From Thermohalobaculum sp965263335 (lineage in GTDB: Bacteria > Pseudomonadota > Alphaproteobacteria > Rhodobacterales > Rhodobacteraceae): a stretch of 64,000 bases of DNA. The notes under the pieces are model-generated. The model worked only from the letters and a program-made list of their open reading frames with translations, was not told where the DNA came from and ran no database searches. Where the stretch lies: positions 3,410,001 to 3,474,000 of the forward strand of contig CBDHHE010000001.1 in NCBI GenBank assembly GCA_965263335.1, given 5' to 3'. Positions 35,629-44,195 of the stretch are shown in pieces; within the stretch, counting starts at the first letter, position 1, and each line of letters starts with the position of its first letter. The position numbers were made by a program, and so were the translations under genes.

Positions 35629-36984
35629 TTACACACGCCGACCCCACAGGTCGTACTCTCCGGCTTCTTGCACTTCGACATCCAGAATGTCGCCAGGCGC
35701 GAGCCCGCCATGGTCCTCATCAACAAAGAGGTTGCCGTCGATCTCGGGCGCATCCGCCCGGGTTCGGCACACAGCGCCCTCCGCGTCGACTTCATCGACG
35801 ATCACCTCGATCCGCTGACCCACCTTCTTCGCAAGCTTGCGCTCCGAAATCGCTTGCGCTGCCGCCATGAACCGCTCCCAACGCGACTGTTTGACCTCGT
35901 CCGGCACGTGATCCGGCAACGCATTTGCCGCTGCCCCAGCCACGTTCTCGTACTTGAAGCAACCGACGCGATCGAGTTGCGCCTCGTCCAGCCACGCCAG
36001 AAGATGTTCGAAGTCCGCCTCCGTCTCCCCGGGGAACCCCACGATGAAGGTCGAGCGAACTGCAATCTCAGGGCACACTGCCCGCCAACTGGTCAGCCGT
36101 TCCAGGACGCGCGCGTCATTCGCAGGCCGTTTCATCGCACGAAGCACCGAGGGGCTTGCATGCTGGAACGGGATGTCGAGATAGGGCAGCACCAGTCCGT
36201 CGGCCATCAGCGGGATCAGCTCGTCGACATGCGGATACGGGTAGACATAGTGCAGTCTCACCCACATGCCCAACGACCCGAGCGCACGCGCGAGATCGGT
36301 GATGTGCGCGCGCACGCCTGCGCTCTGCGCATGGCGCAGATCCACACCATACGCTGACGTATCCTGACTGATCACCAGAAGCTCGCGAACACCGGCCTCC
36401 GCGAGGCGCTCGGCTTCGCGCACGATGGACGCCGCCGGCCGCGAAACCAGGCGGCCGCGCATCTTCGGAATGATGCAGAACCGGCAGGAATGATTGCAGC
36501 CCTCGGAGATTTTCAGATAGGCGTAGTGGCGCGGCGTCAGGCGAACGCCCTGCGGCGGGATGAGATCGATCTTCGGGTCCGGCGACGGCGGCACCGCATC
36601 GTGCACCGCATCGAGCACCGCTTCGTATTGCTGCGGCCCGGTGACCGCCAGAACACGCGGGTGAACCTCGCGGATGGCTTCGGCATCCGCACCCAGACAG
36701 CCCGTCACGATGACCCTGCCATTCTCCGCGAGTGCCTCGCCGATCGCCTCGAGGCTCTCGGCCTTGGCTGAATCGAGAAATCCGCAGGTGTTGACGATGA
36801 CGGCATCCGCGCCGCTGTAGTCAGGCACGATCGCGTAGCCTTCCGCGCGCAGCCGCGTGAGAATGCGTTCGCTGTCGACCAGTGCTTTGGGACAGCCGAG
36901 CGAGACCATGCCCACGCGCGGTTGTCCCGCGCGGGCTTTCGTGGCCACGCGGGCGTCAGACAGATCGTGGGTGCCAGACAACAT
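35629..36984 (-). CDS. rimO: Ribosomal protein S12 methylthiotransferase RimO
   Basis: 451 residues. The N-terminal UPF0004 domain starts GMVSLGCPKALVDSE; the second and third cluster cysteines lie in VNTCGFLD and VTGCLGADA. The radical-SAM CxxxCxxC is GCNHSCRFCIIPKMRG. A TRAM domain ends the protein (RTRADAPEIDGNLFVDE). It adds a methylthio group to Asp of ribosomal protein S12. The ATG at 36984 has a weak ribosome site; a GTG about 12 codons in is an alternative. Lone gene. Confidence 0.95.
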   Translation of the reverse strand: MLSGTHDLSDARVATKARAGQPRVGMVSLGCPKALVDSERILTRLRAEGYAIVPDYSGADAVIVNTCGFLDSAKAESLEAIGEALAENGRVIVTGCLGADAEAIREVHPRVLAVTGPQQYEAVLDAVHDAVPPSPDPKIDLIPPQGVRLTPRHYAYLKISEGCNHSCRFCIIPKMRGRLVSRPAASIVREAERLAEAGVRELLVISQDTSAYGVDLRHAQSAGVRAHITDLARALGSLGMWVRLHYVYPYPHVDELIPLMADGLVLPYLDIPFQHASPSVLRAMKRPANDARVLERLTSWRAVCPEIAVRSTFIVGFPGETEADFEHLLAWLDEAQLDRVGCFKYENVAGAAANALPDHVPDEVKQSRWERFMAAAQAISERKLAKKVGQRIEVIVDEVDAEGAVCRTRADAPEIDGNLFVDEDHGGLAPGDILDVEVQEAGEYDLWGRRV

Positions 36985-37070
36985 GCGCGCCGCTTAACGC
37001 AATTGGACCGCGTGGACAATCCTCACGGCACCTGGCGCTCCGGCCCCATCTGCGGCGGAGCCGCTGATGA

Positions 37071-37107
37071 CAGAGCCGGGCGGGCCTCGATGGTCCGCCC
37101 GGCTCTG
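37071..37107 (-). terminator. Terminator-like hairpin after the metallo-hydrolase gene
   Basis: Perfect 13-bp GC-rich stem (37071-37083 with 37095-37107), 11-nt loop, starting 7 bp after the stop of the leftward metallo-hydrolase. No U-run, so efficiency is uncertain. Confidence 0.55.
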
Positions 37108-37113
37108 CGCCGA

Positions 37114-38097
37114 TCACAAATGCATCTGGTAGGTGGCCGGCACCCAGCGAAAACCGTCGCCCAGTGTCTCGAGATAACCTACCGCCGGATACGGCATGTG
37201 ATAGCCCACGAACGGAATGCGGTCGGCGGCGATCATGCCCAGCACCTGTTTGCGCGAGGCAACCGCCTTTTCCTTGTCCATGTCAAAGCGCACATGCCAG
37301 TCGGGCCGCTGCAGCGACACCACATAGTGGTTACAGACATCTCCCAGGACCAGGAGGCGCTGGCCCTCGCTCTCGATGTGATAGCTCGCATGGCCCGGCG
37401 TGTGGCCCGACGTGTCGACCGCCTCGATACCGGACACGACCGCGTCGCCCGGGTTGATCATCGTCGCCTTCTCGGCGACAGGCACGACCCCGGCCTGCAC
37501 CAGCTTGCCGACACGGGCCGTTGCTTCCGCTTCGGCCTTCTCGGGCGGCGACCAGAAATCGTACTCCGCTGCCGTCATCACATAGCGGGCGTTGGGATAG
37601 GCCACCGCGCCGTCCTCGGTCATGCCGCCGATGTGATCCGGATGGAAGTGCGTGAGCGCGATCACGTCGATGTCCTCGGGTGTCACGCCGGCCTCGGTCA
37701 GAAGCGCGCGCAGATGGCCCGCGTTCGGACGACGGCCTGCGCCGTTGCCGGTGTCGAAGAGCACAAGCTCCGAGCCGGTGTTGACCAGCGTCTGGGTGAA
37801 GCCGATCTCCATTTTCGTGGGCGGCAGGAAATTGGCCTCCGCCAGCGCCTGCACCTCCTCGGCGGTCGCGTTCTGTCCGAAGATCGGATGCGGCCCGTCG
37901 AGCTGAATTGCACCGTCATTGACCGTCGTCACCTCGAACGCGCCCAGTTTGAAGCGATAGATCTCGGGCCGTGCCAGACCCTGAAGGGGCACACCGGCCT
38001 GCGCCGTCTGCGGTGCTCCGATCGCTGTGGCAGCCAGCCCGGCCAGTCCCGCCCCAAGCGCTGCGCGCCGTGTCACATTCGTCCCGTCGTCTGACAT
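37114..38097 (-). CDS. Tat-exported MBL-fold metallo-hydrolase
   Basis: 327 residues. A twin-arginine signal (TRRAALGAGLAGLAATAIG, cleavage after about AQA, residue 34) precedes a metallo-beta-lactamase fold with THFHPDHIGG (HxHxDH), a distal His in DTSGHTPGHASYH, an Asp in VLGDVCNH and a final His in VGYHMPYP, so both zinc sites look complete. The product should be a folded, metal-loaded periplasmic hydrolase. Substrate unknown. The ATG at 38097 has AGGAGGAGAATCCT upstream, one of the best ribosome sites in the window. Confidence 0.85.
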   Translation of the reverse strand: MSDDGTNVTRRAALGAGLAGLAATAIGAPQTAQAGVPLQGLARPEIYRFKLGAFEVTTVNDGAIQLDGPHPIFGQNATAEEVQALAEANFLPPTKMEIGFTQTLVNTGSELVLFDTGNGAGRRPNAGHLRALLTEAGVTPEDIDVIALTHFHPDHIGGMTEDGAVAYPNARYVMTAAEYDFWSPPEKAEAEATARVGKLVQAGVVPVAEKATMINPGDAVVSGIEAVDTSGHTPGHASYHIESEGQRLLVLGDVCNHYVVSLQRPDWHVRFDMDKEKAVASRKQVLGMIAADRIPFVGYHMPYPAVGYLETLGDGFRWVPATYQMHL

Positions 38098-38230
38098 AGG
38101 ATTCTCCTCCTCGCGACATTGTGTGCTGTGCGACCCATGATGGCACAGCCGGGCGATAAAACCAGCGCGGGTGATTGAATTTTTTGTCATAACCTTGGCG
38201 TGCAGACCAGAGCGCGAGGCACCGCTGGGA

Positions 38231-40114
38231 TCAGCGGTGGCGGGTGCGCAGGAACCGGCTGACCCCGTGACGGGTCTTGTCCCAGTAGTAGGGCGCCGCG
38301 ATCAGTTCGATCACAGCTTTCCAGGCCGCCACGGCCCCCAGTGTCCAGTAAAGCGGCAGGCTCGGCACCCAGGCGAGAAGCCCGATCGACCGGCGGCGCA
38401 GCATGGCCACCGCGGCACAGGCAACCATCACGGCCTGCCCGGCTGCCAGCAGAACCGCGAACACCGTCAGCGTGGTCTCATCGAACGCATCGCCGAACAA
38501 TGACTGTCCCGTGACCATGGTGTGAAACAAGGCGAGCCAGAACAGCGGCATCGCAAGATAGCTGACCGCACCGCCCAGAAAGAGCAGGTTGAGCCCGACG
38601 AACCCCTTCGGCCCGAGTTCGCGCCACAGTCTGCGCGGCGCGCGCATGTGGTTCATCCACGTCACGAGATAGCCCTTGAGCCAACGTGAGCGCTGCCTGA
38701 TCCAGGGACCGACCCGGCAGTTCGCCTCTTCGAGAGTGGTCGACTTCACAACGGCACAGCGCATGCCACGCCGCGCCAGACGCATGCCCAGGTCCGCGTC
38801 CTCGGTGACGTTGTGCGCATCCCATGCGCCCAGATCGCGCAGGCTCGAGCGTCGAAAGTACACCGACGTGCCTCCGAGCGGGATGGGCAGCCCCAACCGC
38901 TGAAAGCCCCGCAGCAGAACGTCGAACCAGATGGAGTACTCGATCTGGAAGCAGCGGGTGATCCAGTTCTCGTGCGCATTGTAATAGGACAGCTGACACT
39001 GCACGCATGCGACATCGGGTGGGGCGTTGCGCAGCATCTCGGCCACATCGCGCAGCTGCTCCGATGCCGGGCGGTCTTCGGCGTCCAGAATGCCGATCAC
39101 TTCGCCATCGCAGAAATCCAGCGCCACGTTCATCGCCCGCGGCTTTGTCCGGGGCGCGCCATCAGGCACAACCAGAACGCTGATCCACGCAGGCAGACGG
39201 GCCGCATCGAGCGCCTCGCGGGTCATCTCGTCGTCGGCCTCGAGCAGGAGCTTCACATCCAGCAGTTCGCGCGGATAGTCCAGACGGCGCAGCGACGAGA
39301 TGATCTCGTCGATCATTTCGGCTTCCCGGTAGAGCGGCACCAGAATCGAGATGGTCGGCGGCGGGCGCTTGTCGGCCAGCGGCACCGTCCCGTCATAGCG
39401 CTTCGGACGATCAAGCTCCTGGGTGCCGCTGTTGTACAACGCTGCCAGCCGAAGTGCCGTGGTGGCGACCGTGAGCAGCAGCAGGGGCACCGCAAAGATT
39501 GGCAGCAACAGCGATCCCCAGGCCAGAATCCCCACCGCAACGGCTGCGAGCCCGAGCGCCACGACCAGCCGCAACCAGCCCAGGCTCCGCACGCTCTGGT
39601 CCTCCGGCGTGCGCGTGCTGGCGGCTTCGGCCAGCCTCGGTCCACAGGCATTGAGGATCGCCTGATCGATCTGCGCCGTGGTCGCGACCACGAAGAACGC
39701 CATGCCACCGCCGTTTCCGAGCTTGCCCAGACCTTCGCTGGCGAGGGACGGGTCGGCGATGGCGTAGGTCGTCAGGGTGCCAAGCCGGCGCCAGGGGATC
39801 AGGCGATGACTGAGATAGATCTCGAGGTCCGCGGGATCGGCAAGTCCCGCCTCGGGCGGATCGAATGCCAGATCGACAAATCCGAGCCCCCATTGCTCTG
39901 CCAGCGCTCCGGCGACCGCATCGGCATCGGTCCATCCGCGCGCCACCAGCACGCTGCCCAACCGGCAACCGGTGTCGCGCTGCGCATGCAAGGCCGTGGA
40001 GAGCTGTGCCTCCTCGATCCGGCGCTGGCCAAGCAGAATCTGGCCCAGCGGAGGACCGCCGGTGCCCGCTGTGTTGTCCTCGCGTGAGGCACGTGCATTC
40101 AGGGAAACGCGCAT
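38231..40114 (-). CDS. MshEN-domain family 2 glycosyltransferase (c-di-GMP-type)
   Basis: 627 residues. Residues 21-45 and 51-74 form two tandem MshEN-like c-di-GMP motifs: the second (RLGSVLVARGWTDADAVAGAL) matches the RLGxx...G...L..Q consensus well, the first has Pro for Arg. Two membrane spans near 185-225 follow, then a processive GT2 core: EADDEMTRE, ILDAEDRP, NVTEDADLGMRL (TED) and RQRSRWLKG (QxxRW). Three more spans close the protein. It probably makes an exopolysaccharide at the inner membrane under c-di-GMP control. The ATG at 40114 has GAGGGG upstream. CtrA and GANTC sites lie in its promoter region. Confidence 0.85.
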   Translation of the reverse strand: MRVSLNARASREDNTAGTGGPPLGQILLGQRRIEEAQLSTALHAQRDTGCRLGSVLVARGWTDADAVAGALAEQWGLGFVDLAFDPPEAGLADPADLEIYLSHRLIPWRRLGTLTTYAIADPSLASEGLGKLGNGGGMAFFVVATTAQIDQAILNACGPRLAEAASTRTPEDQSVRSLGWLRLVVALGLAAVAVGILAWGSLLLPIFAVPLLLLTVATTALRLAALYNSGTQELDRPKRYDGTVPLADKRPPPTISILVPLYREAEMIDEIISSLRRLDYPRELLDVKLLLEADDEMTREALDAARLPAWISVLVVPDGAPRTKPRAMNVALDFCDGEVIGILDAEDRPASEQLRDVAEMLRNAPPDVACVQCQLSYYNAHENWITRCFQIEYSIWFDVLLRGFQRLGLPIPLGGTSVYFRRSSLRDLGAWDAHNVTEDADLGMRLARRGMRCAVVKSTTLEEANCRVGPWIRQRSRWLKGYLVTWMNHMRAPRRLWRELGPKGFVGLNLLFLGGAVSYLAMPLFWLALFHTMVTGQSLFGDAFDETTLTVFAVLLAAGQAVMVACAAVAMLRRRSIGLLAWVPSLPLYWTLGAVAAWKAVIELIAAPYYWDKTRHGVSRFLRTRHR

Positions 40115-40166
40115 CGCCCCCTCGGTCCGCAAAACGCGGGGTGGCCCTTGAGTGGTCTGCGCAACG

Positions 40167-40194
40167 GAAAAACCTCGTCGAAAATTTTGACGAG
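40167..40194 (-). terminator. Terminator of the YbaK gene
   Basis: Read on the minus strand, CTCGTC (40194-40189) pairs with GACGAG (40179-40174) around an A/T-rich loop and is followed by GGTTTTTCC. It lies 45 bp after the YbaK stop and overlaps the likely promoter of the glycosyltransferase. Confidence 0.6.
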
Positions 40195-40233
40195 ACTCGA
40201 TTAAACTCAGGCGGTTAACGGCGGCTTAACCAT
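40194..40233 (-). promoter_or_regulatory. CtrA box plus CcrM (GANTC) site upstream of the glycosyltransferase
   Basis: TTAA (40215-40218), seven bases, TTAA (40226-40229) running into CCAT: a perfect TTAA-N7-TTAA CtrA site. A GACTC methylation site lies at 40194-40198. Both are about 80-120 bp upstream of the glycosyltransferase start. Binding is inferred from consensus only. Confidence 0.6.
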
Positions 40234-40238
40234 AACGC

Positions 40239-40706
40239 TCAGGCAAGTGCCGCCACGTCTGCGCCGGTTGCCTCGACCAGCCGCACCGGCGAGATCTCGA
40301 ACACGGCATCCGGCGCGCCCGCCGCCGCCCAGACCGTTTCGAAGCCAAGCAAGCTCTCATCGATCCAGATCCGCGGCGCCTCGAGATGGCCGATCGGCGA
40401 CACGCCGCCGATCGCGAAGCCGGTGCGGGCGCGGACCTCGCCGGCATCGGCGCGTTCGAGCGGCTCTCCGATCGCGGCGCCGGCCTTGTCCGTGTCGACG
40501 CGGTTGGCCCCAGAGACAAGGAGCAGGATCAGATCGCCCGACTCGCGCCCGCGAAAGATCAGCGACTTCACGATCCGAGCCACGTCGCAGCCGCAGGCCG
40601 CGGCCGCATCCTCCGCGGTTCGCGCACTGTCGCCCATGCGCTTGACGCTGATCATCAGGCCCAGCTCCGTTGCAGCCCGCTCGACGCGTTTGACGGATTT
40701 CGACAT
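40239..40706 (-). CDS. YbaK/EbsC family aminoacyl-tRNA deacylase-like protein
   Basis: 155 residues, a single YbaK/ProX-like editing domain. RTAEDAAAACGCDVARIVKSLIFRG contains the helix and the conserved Lys (IVKSLIF), and later FAIGGVSPIGH is the family's substrate-loop signature. Members hydrolyse mischarged aminoacyl-tRNAs such as Cys- or Ala-tRNAPro. The start is the ATG at 40706 (MSKSVKRVERAA); it lacks a good ribosome site, but extended upstream sequence is not family-like. It is divergent from the membrane protein at 40802. Confidence 0.85.
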   Translation of the reverse strand: MSKSVKRVERAATELGLMISVKRMGDSARTAEDAAAACGCDVARIVKSLIFRGRESGDLILLLVSGANRVDTDKAGAAIGEPLERADAGEVRARTGFAIGGVSPIGHLEAPRIWIDESLLGFETVWAAAGAPDAVFEISPVRLVEATGADVAALA

Positions 40707-40801
40707 ACTGTAGTCCCGGGTGGGGTGGACGACGCGTGCCGCAATCTCTACGTGCTGCCCAGGGACATTGACCAGAACATTCGGGACGGGGCTCGGAACC
40801 A

Positions 40802-41242
40802 ATGAACGACGCAACCGCCATGCCACTTTCGGATGCCATCGCCACATTGCCGCAATGGGTGCGGCTCTGGATCACCTGGCTGTCGGGCGTGATGTTCGCA
40901 ACGCCGATCGTCCTGCTGATCTGGCGGGCATCGTCGCTCGAGGCGATCGTCATCATCGCGTCCAACATCGCGATGGTCATCTCGATGAATTTTCTCTACG
41001 ATCAGGTCGGCTTCGTGCGCCTGCTCGGCCTGCCGCACGTGATCTTCTGGACCCCCCTGGCGATCTGGCTGGTGATGCGCTTGAGGCAGGGCCACCTGCC
41101 GCGAATCCCCGCGGTGGTCACGGGCATCTTCGTGGCCACGATCGTTGTGTCGCTGGCCTTCGACTACGTCGATGTGGCGCGCTACCTGCTGGGTGAGACC
41201 GGGCCCATGACCGAGGCGGCAGCGGTGCAGAACGAGGGCTGA
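40802..41242 (+). CDS. Small four-span membrane protein
   Basis: 146 residues with four predicted spans (about 20-42, 45-65, 72-93 and 102-125). No family or motif recognised. Hydrophobic patterning, the ATG after CGGAACC and its position in a tight divergent/convergent layout argue it is real. It ends 6 bp from the convergent carA stop. Confidence 0.6.
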   Translation: MNDATAMPLSDAIATLPQWVRLWITWLSGVMFATPIVLLIWRASSLEAIVIIASNIAMVISMNFLYDQVGFVRLLGLPHVIFWTPLAIWLVMRLRQGHLPRIPAVVTGIFVATIVVSLAFDYVDVARYLLGETGPMTEAAAVQNEG

Positions 41243-41248
41243 GGCAGG

Positions 41249-42457
41249 CTAGCGCCCTCGGGCGTCATCCATCGCGGCGACGAAGCGCTCGAACAGATAG
41301 AAGCTGTCCTGCGGCCCGGGGCTTGCCTCGGGATGGTACTGCACGCCGAACACAGGCTTGTCCGTGCACCGCAGTCCGCAATTCGTGCCGTCAAAGAGCG
41401 AGACATGGGTCTCGATCACGCCATCCGGCAAGCTCTCGGAATCGACCGTGAAGCCGTGGTTCATCGACGTGATCTCGACCTTTCCGGTTTCGAGGTCCTT
41501 CACCGGGTGATTGGCGCCGTGATGACCAGTCGCCATCTTCCGGGTCTGCCCACCCAGCGCCAGCGCCAGCATCTGATGACCGAGGCAAATCCCGAACACC
41601 GGTTTGCCCGCATCGATGACGCCCCGGATCATGGGCACGGCATACTTGCCGGTCTCGGCGGGATCGCCCGGACCGTTGGAGAGAAACACCCCGTCCGGGC
41701 CGTGCGCCAGAACGTCCTCGGCACTCGCGGTGGCAGGCATCACCGTCACATCGCAGCCGGCAGACGCCAGGCACCGCAGAATGGTCCGCTTGGCACCGTA
41801 GTCGACCGCGACCACCTTGTGGCGCGCGGCCTTCTGACGTTCGAAGCCATCCGGCCACGCCCAGCGCATTTCGTCCCAGCGATAGCTCTGCGCGCATGTC
41901 ACCTTGATGGCGAGATCCGTGCCATCGATCGACGGGAACGCGCGCGCAGCCTCGATCAGCGCATCGGTGTCGATCCGTCCATCCTCGGCATGACCGATGG
42001 CCGCATGCGGCATCCCCTTGTCGCGGATCAGCCGGGTCAGCCTGCGGGTATCGATGCCCGAGATGCCGACACGTCCCCGGCGGCTGAGCCAGGCGGACAG
42101 GTGCTGCGTGGAGCGCCAGTTCACCGGATCGGTGACGTCCCAGCGCACGACCATGGCCTCGGCGACGGGGTCTGCGGTCTCGTCATCCTGCGGGTTGGTG
42201 CCCACATTCCCGATGTGCGGGAAGGTGAAGGTCACGATCTGCCCCGCATAGGAGGGATCCGTCATGATCTCCTGATACCCGGTCATCGCCGTGTTGAAGC
42301 AGAGCTCCCCCACGGCAGTGCCCGTCGCGCCGAAACCGCGTCCATGCAACAGCGTGCCATCGGCGAGCGCGATGCAGGCCGTCGCACCGCTCGTGCGCGC
42401 ATCGCCGAACATCTCGCGCTGGGCATCCCGTGGTGCATTCTGCATTGTCGTGGTCAT
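41249..42457 (-). CDS. carA: Carbamoyl-phosphate synthase small subunit
   Basis: 402 residues. The N-terminal CPSase domain (GELCFNTAMTGYQEIMTDPSYA) is followed by a class I glutamine amidotransferase domain with the nucleophile in FGICLGHQMLALA and the His/Glu in GVQYHPEASPGP. It releases ammonia from glutamine for carbamoyl phosphate (arginine and pyrimidine synthesis). The ATG at 42457 has GAGGGGTGAG upstream. It is divergent from yqeY, a common alphaproteobacterial pairing. carB is not in the window. Confidence 0.97.
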   Translation of the reverse strand: MTTTMQNAPRDAQREMFGDARTSGATACIALADGTLLHGRGFGATGTAVGELCFNTAMTGYQEIMTDPSYAGQIVTFTFPHIGNVGTNPQDDETADPVAEAMVVRWDVTDPVNWRSTQHLSAWLSRRGRVGISGIDTRRLTRLIRDKGMPHAAIGHAEDGRIDTDALIEAARAFPSIDGTDLAIKVTCAQSYRWDEMRWAWPDGFERQKAARHKVVAVDYGAKRTILRCLASAGCDVTVMPATASAEDVLAHGPDGVFLSNGPGDPAETGKYAVPMIRGVIDAGKPVFGICLGHQMLALALGGQTRKMATGHHGANHPVKDLETGKVEITSMNHGFTVDSESLPDGVIETHVSLFDGTNCGLRCTDKPVFGVQYHPEASPGPQDSFYLFERFVAAMDDARGR

Positions 42458-42668
42458 GGCGCTCACCCCTCCGACACACCGCAACCCCGGATGTGCTGAG
42501 CGGAAGCTATGCGGCCCGACGAGAACGGTCAAGCAGAGCTTTTCATATTATTTCTGTTTTATTACAGTGACTTAGTCATCTCCATACGAGTTGCCGAAGC
42601 GACTTTCCTCATGATAGGGTTAACGCACAGGTCGTGGTTGGCGACCCTGCAAGGACACCGATACGGCG

Positions 42669-43121
42669 ATGCGACACCGCCTGTCGAACGCGCTCAAGGA
42701 TGCGATGCGCGCCAAAGATCAAGTTCGTGTGTCGACGCTCAGACTGATGGCGGCGGCTCTCAAGGACCGCGATATCGCGAAACGAAGCGATGATGGTGCC
42801 GAAGAATTGAACGATTCCGAGATTACAGCGTTGTTTGCCAAGATGCTCAAACAACGGGAGGAGTCGGCACGCGCCTATGAAGAAGCCGGACGCATGGAGC
42901 TTGCATCGCGCGAACGGGAGGAACAGGATGTTATTCGGGAGTTCCTGCCCCGTCAGCTGAACGACGATGAGGTCCGGAACGCGATCGCCGAGGCGATTGA
43001 TCAAACGGGTGCCGAGTCAATCCGTGATATGGGCAAGGTGATGGGGGTACTGAAGACCCGCTACACTGGTCGGATGGATTTCGGCTCGGTGGGCGGTCAG
43101 GTGAAAGCGGCACTTGGGTGA
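42669..43121 (+). CDS. GatB/YqeY domain protein
   Basis: 150 residues, a stand-alone GatB/YqeY domain. The start RLSNALKDAMRAKDQVRVST and the later YEEAGRMELASREREEQDVI with FLPRQLNDDEV are the family pattern; the tail has GKVMGVLKTRYTGRMDF. It resembles the tRNA-binding tail of GatB and is thought to act on tRNA amidation. In many Alphaproteobacteria dnaG and rpoD follow; here an FkbM methyltransferase and the his genes follow instead. Confidence 0.93.
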   Translation: MRHRLSNALKDAMRAKDQVRVSTLRLMAAALKDRDIAKRSDDGAEELNDSEITALFAKMLKQREESARAYEEAGRMELASREREEQDVIREFLPRQLNDDEVRNAIAEAIDQTGAESIRDMGKVMGVLKTRYTGRMDFGSVGGQVKAALG

Positions 43122-43211
43122 TCGCATGCTCCAGCGAGCCGAGGGCCGGTGCAGAAATCTTGCCGCGCACGTCCTGGGAGTGCGGCTGGATCAAGGGGGT
43201 GGAAGTTTGCC

Positions 43212-44045
43212 ATGGCGCAACCGGACGCGCAGGACATGACGGCTATGCCTGAAGGGCGGCCGGAACTCGACGAAGCGGGGGAGCTGCTCGAAAGCGGCAA
43301 GAATCTGATCCGCGAATCCTATTCGAAGCTCAGGACCCTGGCGGGATCGACGACCAAGGCGCGAGAGCGCGGGTACGTGAATGAACGCCTCTGGGAGTGC
43401 GAGAAGATCGCAGGCCGCAGGCCGCTCCATTTCAGCCATGCCGGTCAGGATGCCTTCCTCGACGAGGTCTTCTTCAAGGGCAAGACGCAGGGCATCTTTG
43501 TCGAGATCGGCGCACATGACGGGGTGACGGGGTCAAACTGCCTGTTCTTCGAGCTCATGCGCGGCTGGTCCGGTCTGGTGGTGGAGCCCTCTCCGACACA
43601 CAGCCCGCTCGCCGCCCGGGTGCGCCGCGGCGCCTGCCTGCGCTTTGCGATCTCGAACCGTTCGGGCCAGTCCGAGTTCCTCGACATCGAGAAGGGTCTC
43701 ACCCAGATGGGCGGGCTGACCGCCAGCTACGATCCCGAGGTCCGCGCCCAGGTCGAGCTGCATCCGACCCATCAGGGGTCGCTGATCTCGGTGGAGACCC
43801 GTGCGCTTGCGCCCCTGCTCGAGGAGCATTTCCTGCGCGAGGTCGACTACGTCTCGCTGGACGTCGAGGGGGCCGAGCTGCAGGTGTTGCGCGCCTTTCC
43901 CTTCGACCGGTTCCGGATCGCCGCCTGGTCGATCGACACAAACGGACGTGGCCGGGAGATCTCGGCGATCATGCAGGCGAATGGCTACCGGCGGGTCGAG
44001 GCGCTGGGCATCGACGACATTTACGTGAGCAAGGACCTCCTCTGA
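43212..44045 (+). CDS. FkbM family methyltransferase
   Basis: 277 residues. An N-terminal helical stretch of about 90 residues is followed by the FkbM core: FSHAGQDAFLDEVFF, GIFVEIGAHDGVTGSNCLFFE (shortened: IFVEIGAHDGVTGSN, the SAM loop), GWSGLVVEPSP, and VDYVSLDVEGAELQVLRAFP. This SAM-dependent O-methyltransferase family usually acts on sugars or small metabolites. The ATG at 43212 was chosen over an upstream in-frame ATG because GGGGGTGGAAG precedes it. Substrate unknown. Confidence 0.88.
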   Translation: MAQPDAQDMTAMPEGRPELDEAGELLESGKNLIRESYSKLRTLAGSTTKARERGYVNERLWECEKIAGRRPLHFSHAGQDAFLDEVFFKGKTQGIFVEIGAHDGVTGSNCLFFELMRGWSGLVVEPSPTHSPLAARVRRGACLRFAISNRSGQSEFLDIEKGLTQMGGLTASYDPEVRAQVELHPTHQGSLISVETRALAPLLEEHFLREVDYVSLDVEGAELQVLRAFPFDRFRIAAWSIDTNGRGREISAIMQANGYRRVEALGIDDIYVSKDLL

Positions 44046-44195
44046 GCCGCAACAGGCGCCGGTGAAGCTCGCGCCCGCCGGACCGGCCGGTGCTCGCTTC
44101 GATGACGAACGGCACCGGCTTGCTCCCACCAGACCGATCCGCTAGGAGAAGCGCGCCGCACGTGACCGGCGCGCCACTTCCGCGGGGGGACCCCG

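Noticed and set aside
42458..42668. Promoter boxes between carA and yqeY
   Set aside because: The AT-rich stretch at about 42540-42580 and a minus-strand TTGACC near 42530 are suggestive, but no pair of boxes with proper spacing is convincing.
44086..44119. 8-bp inverted repeat GCCGGTGC/GCACCGGC after the FkbM gene as a terminator
   Set aside because: 18-nt loop and no T-run; could be chance in GC-rich sequence.
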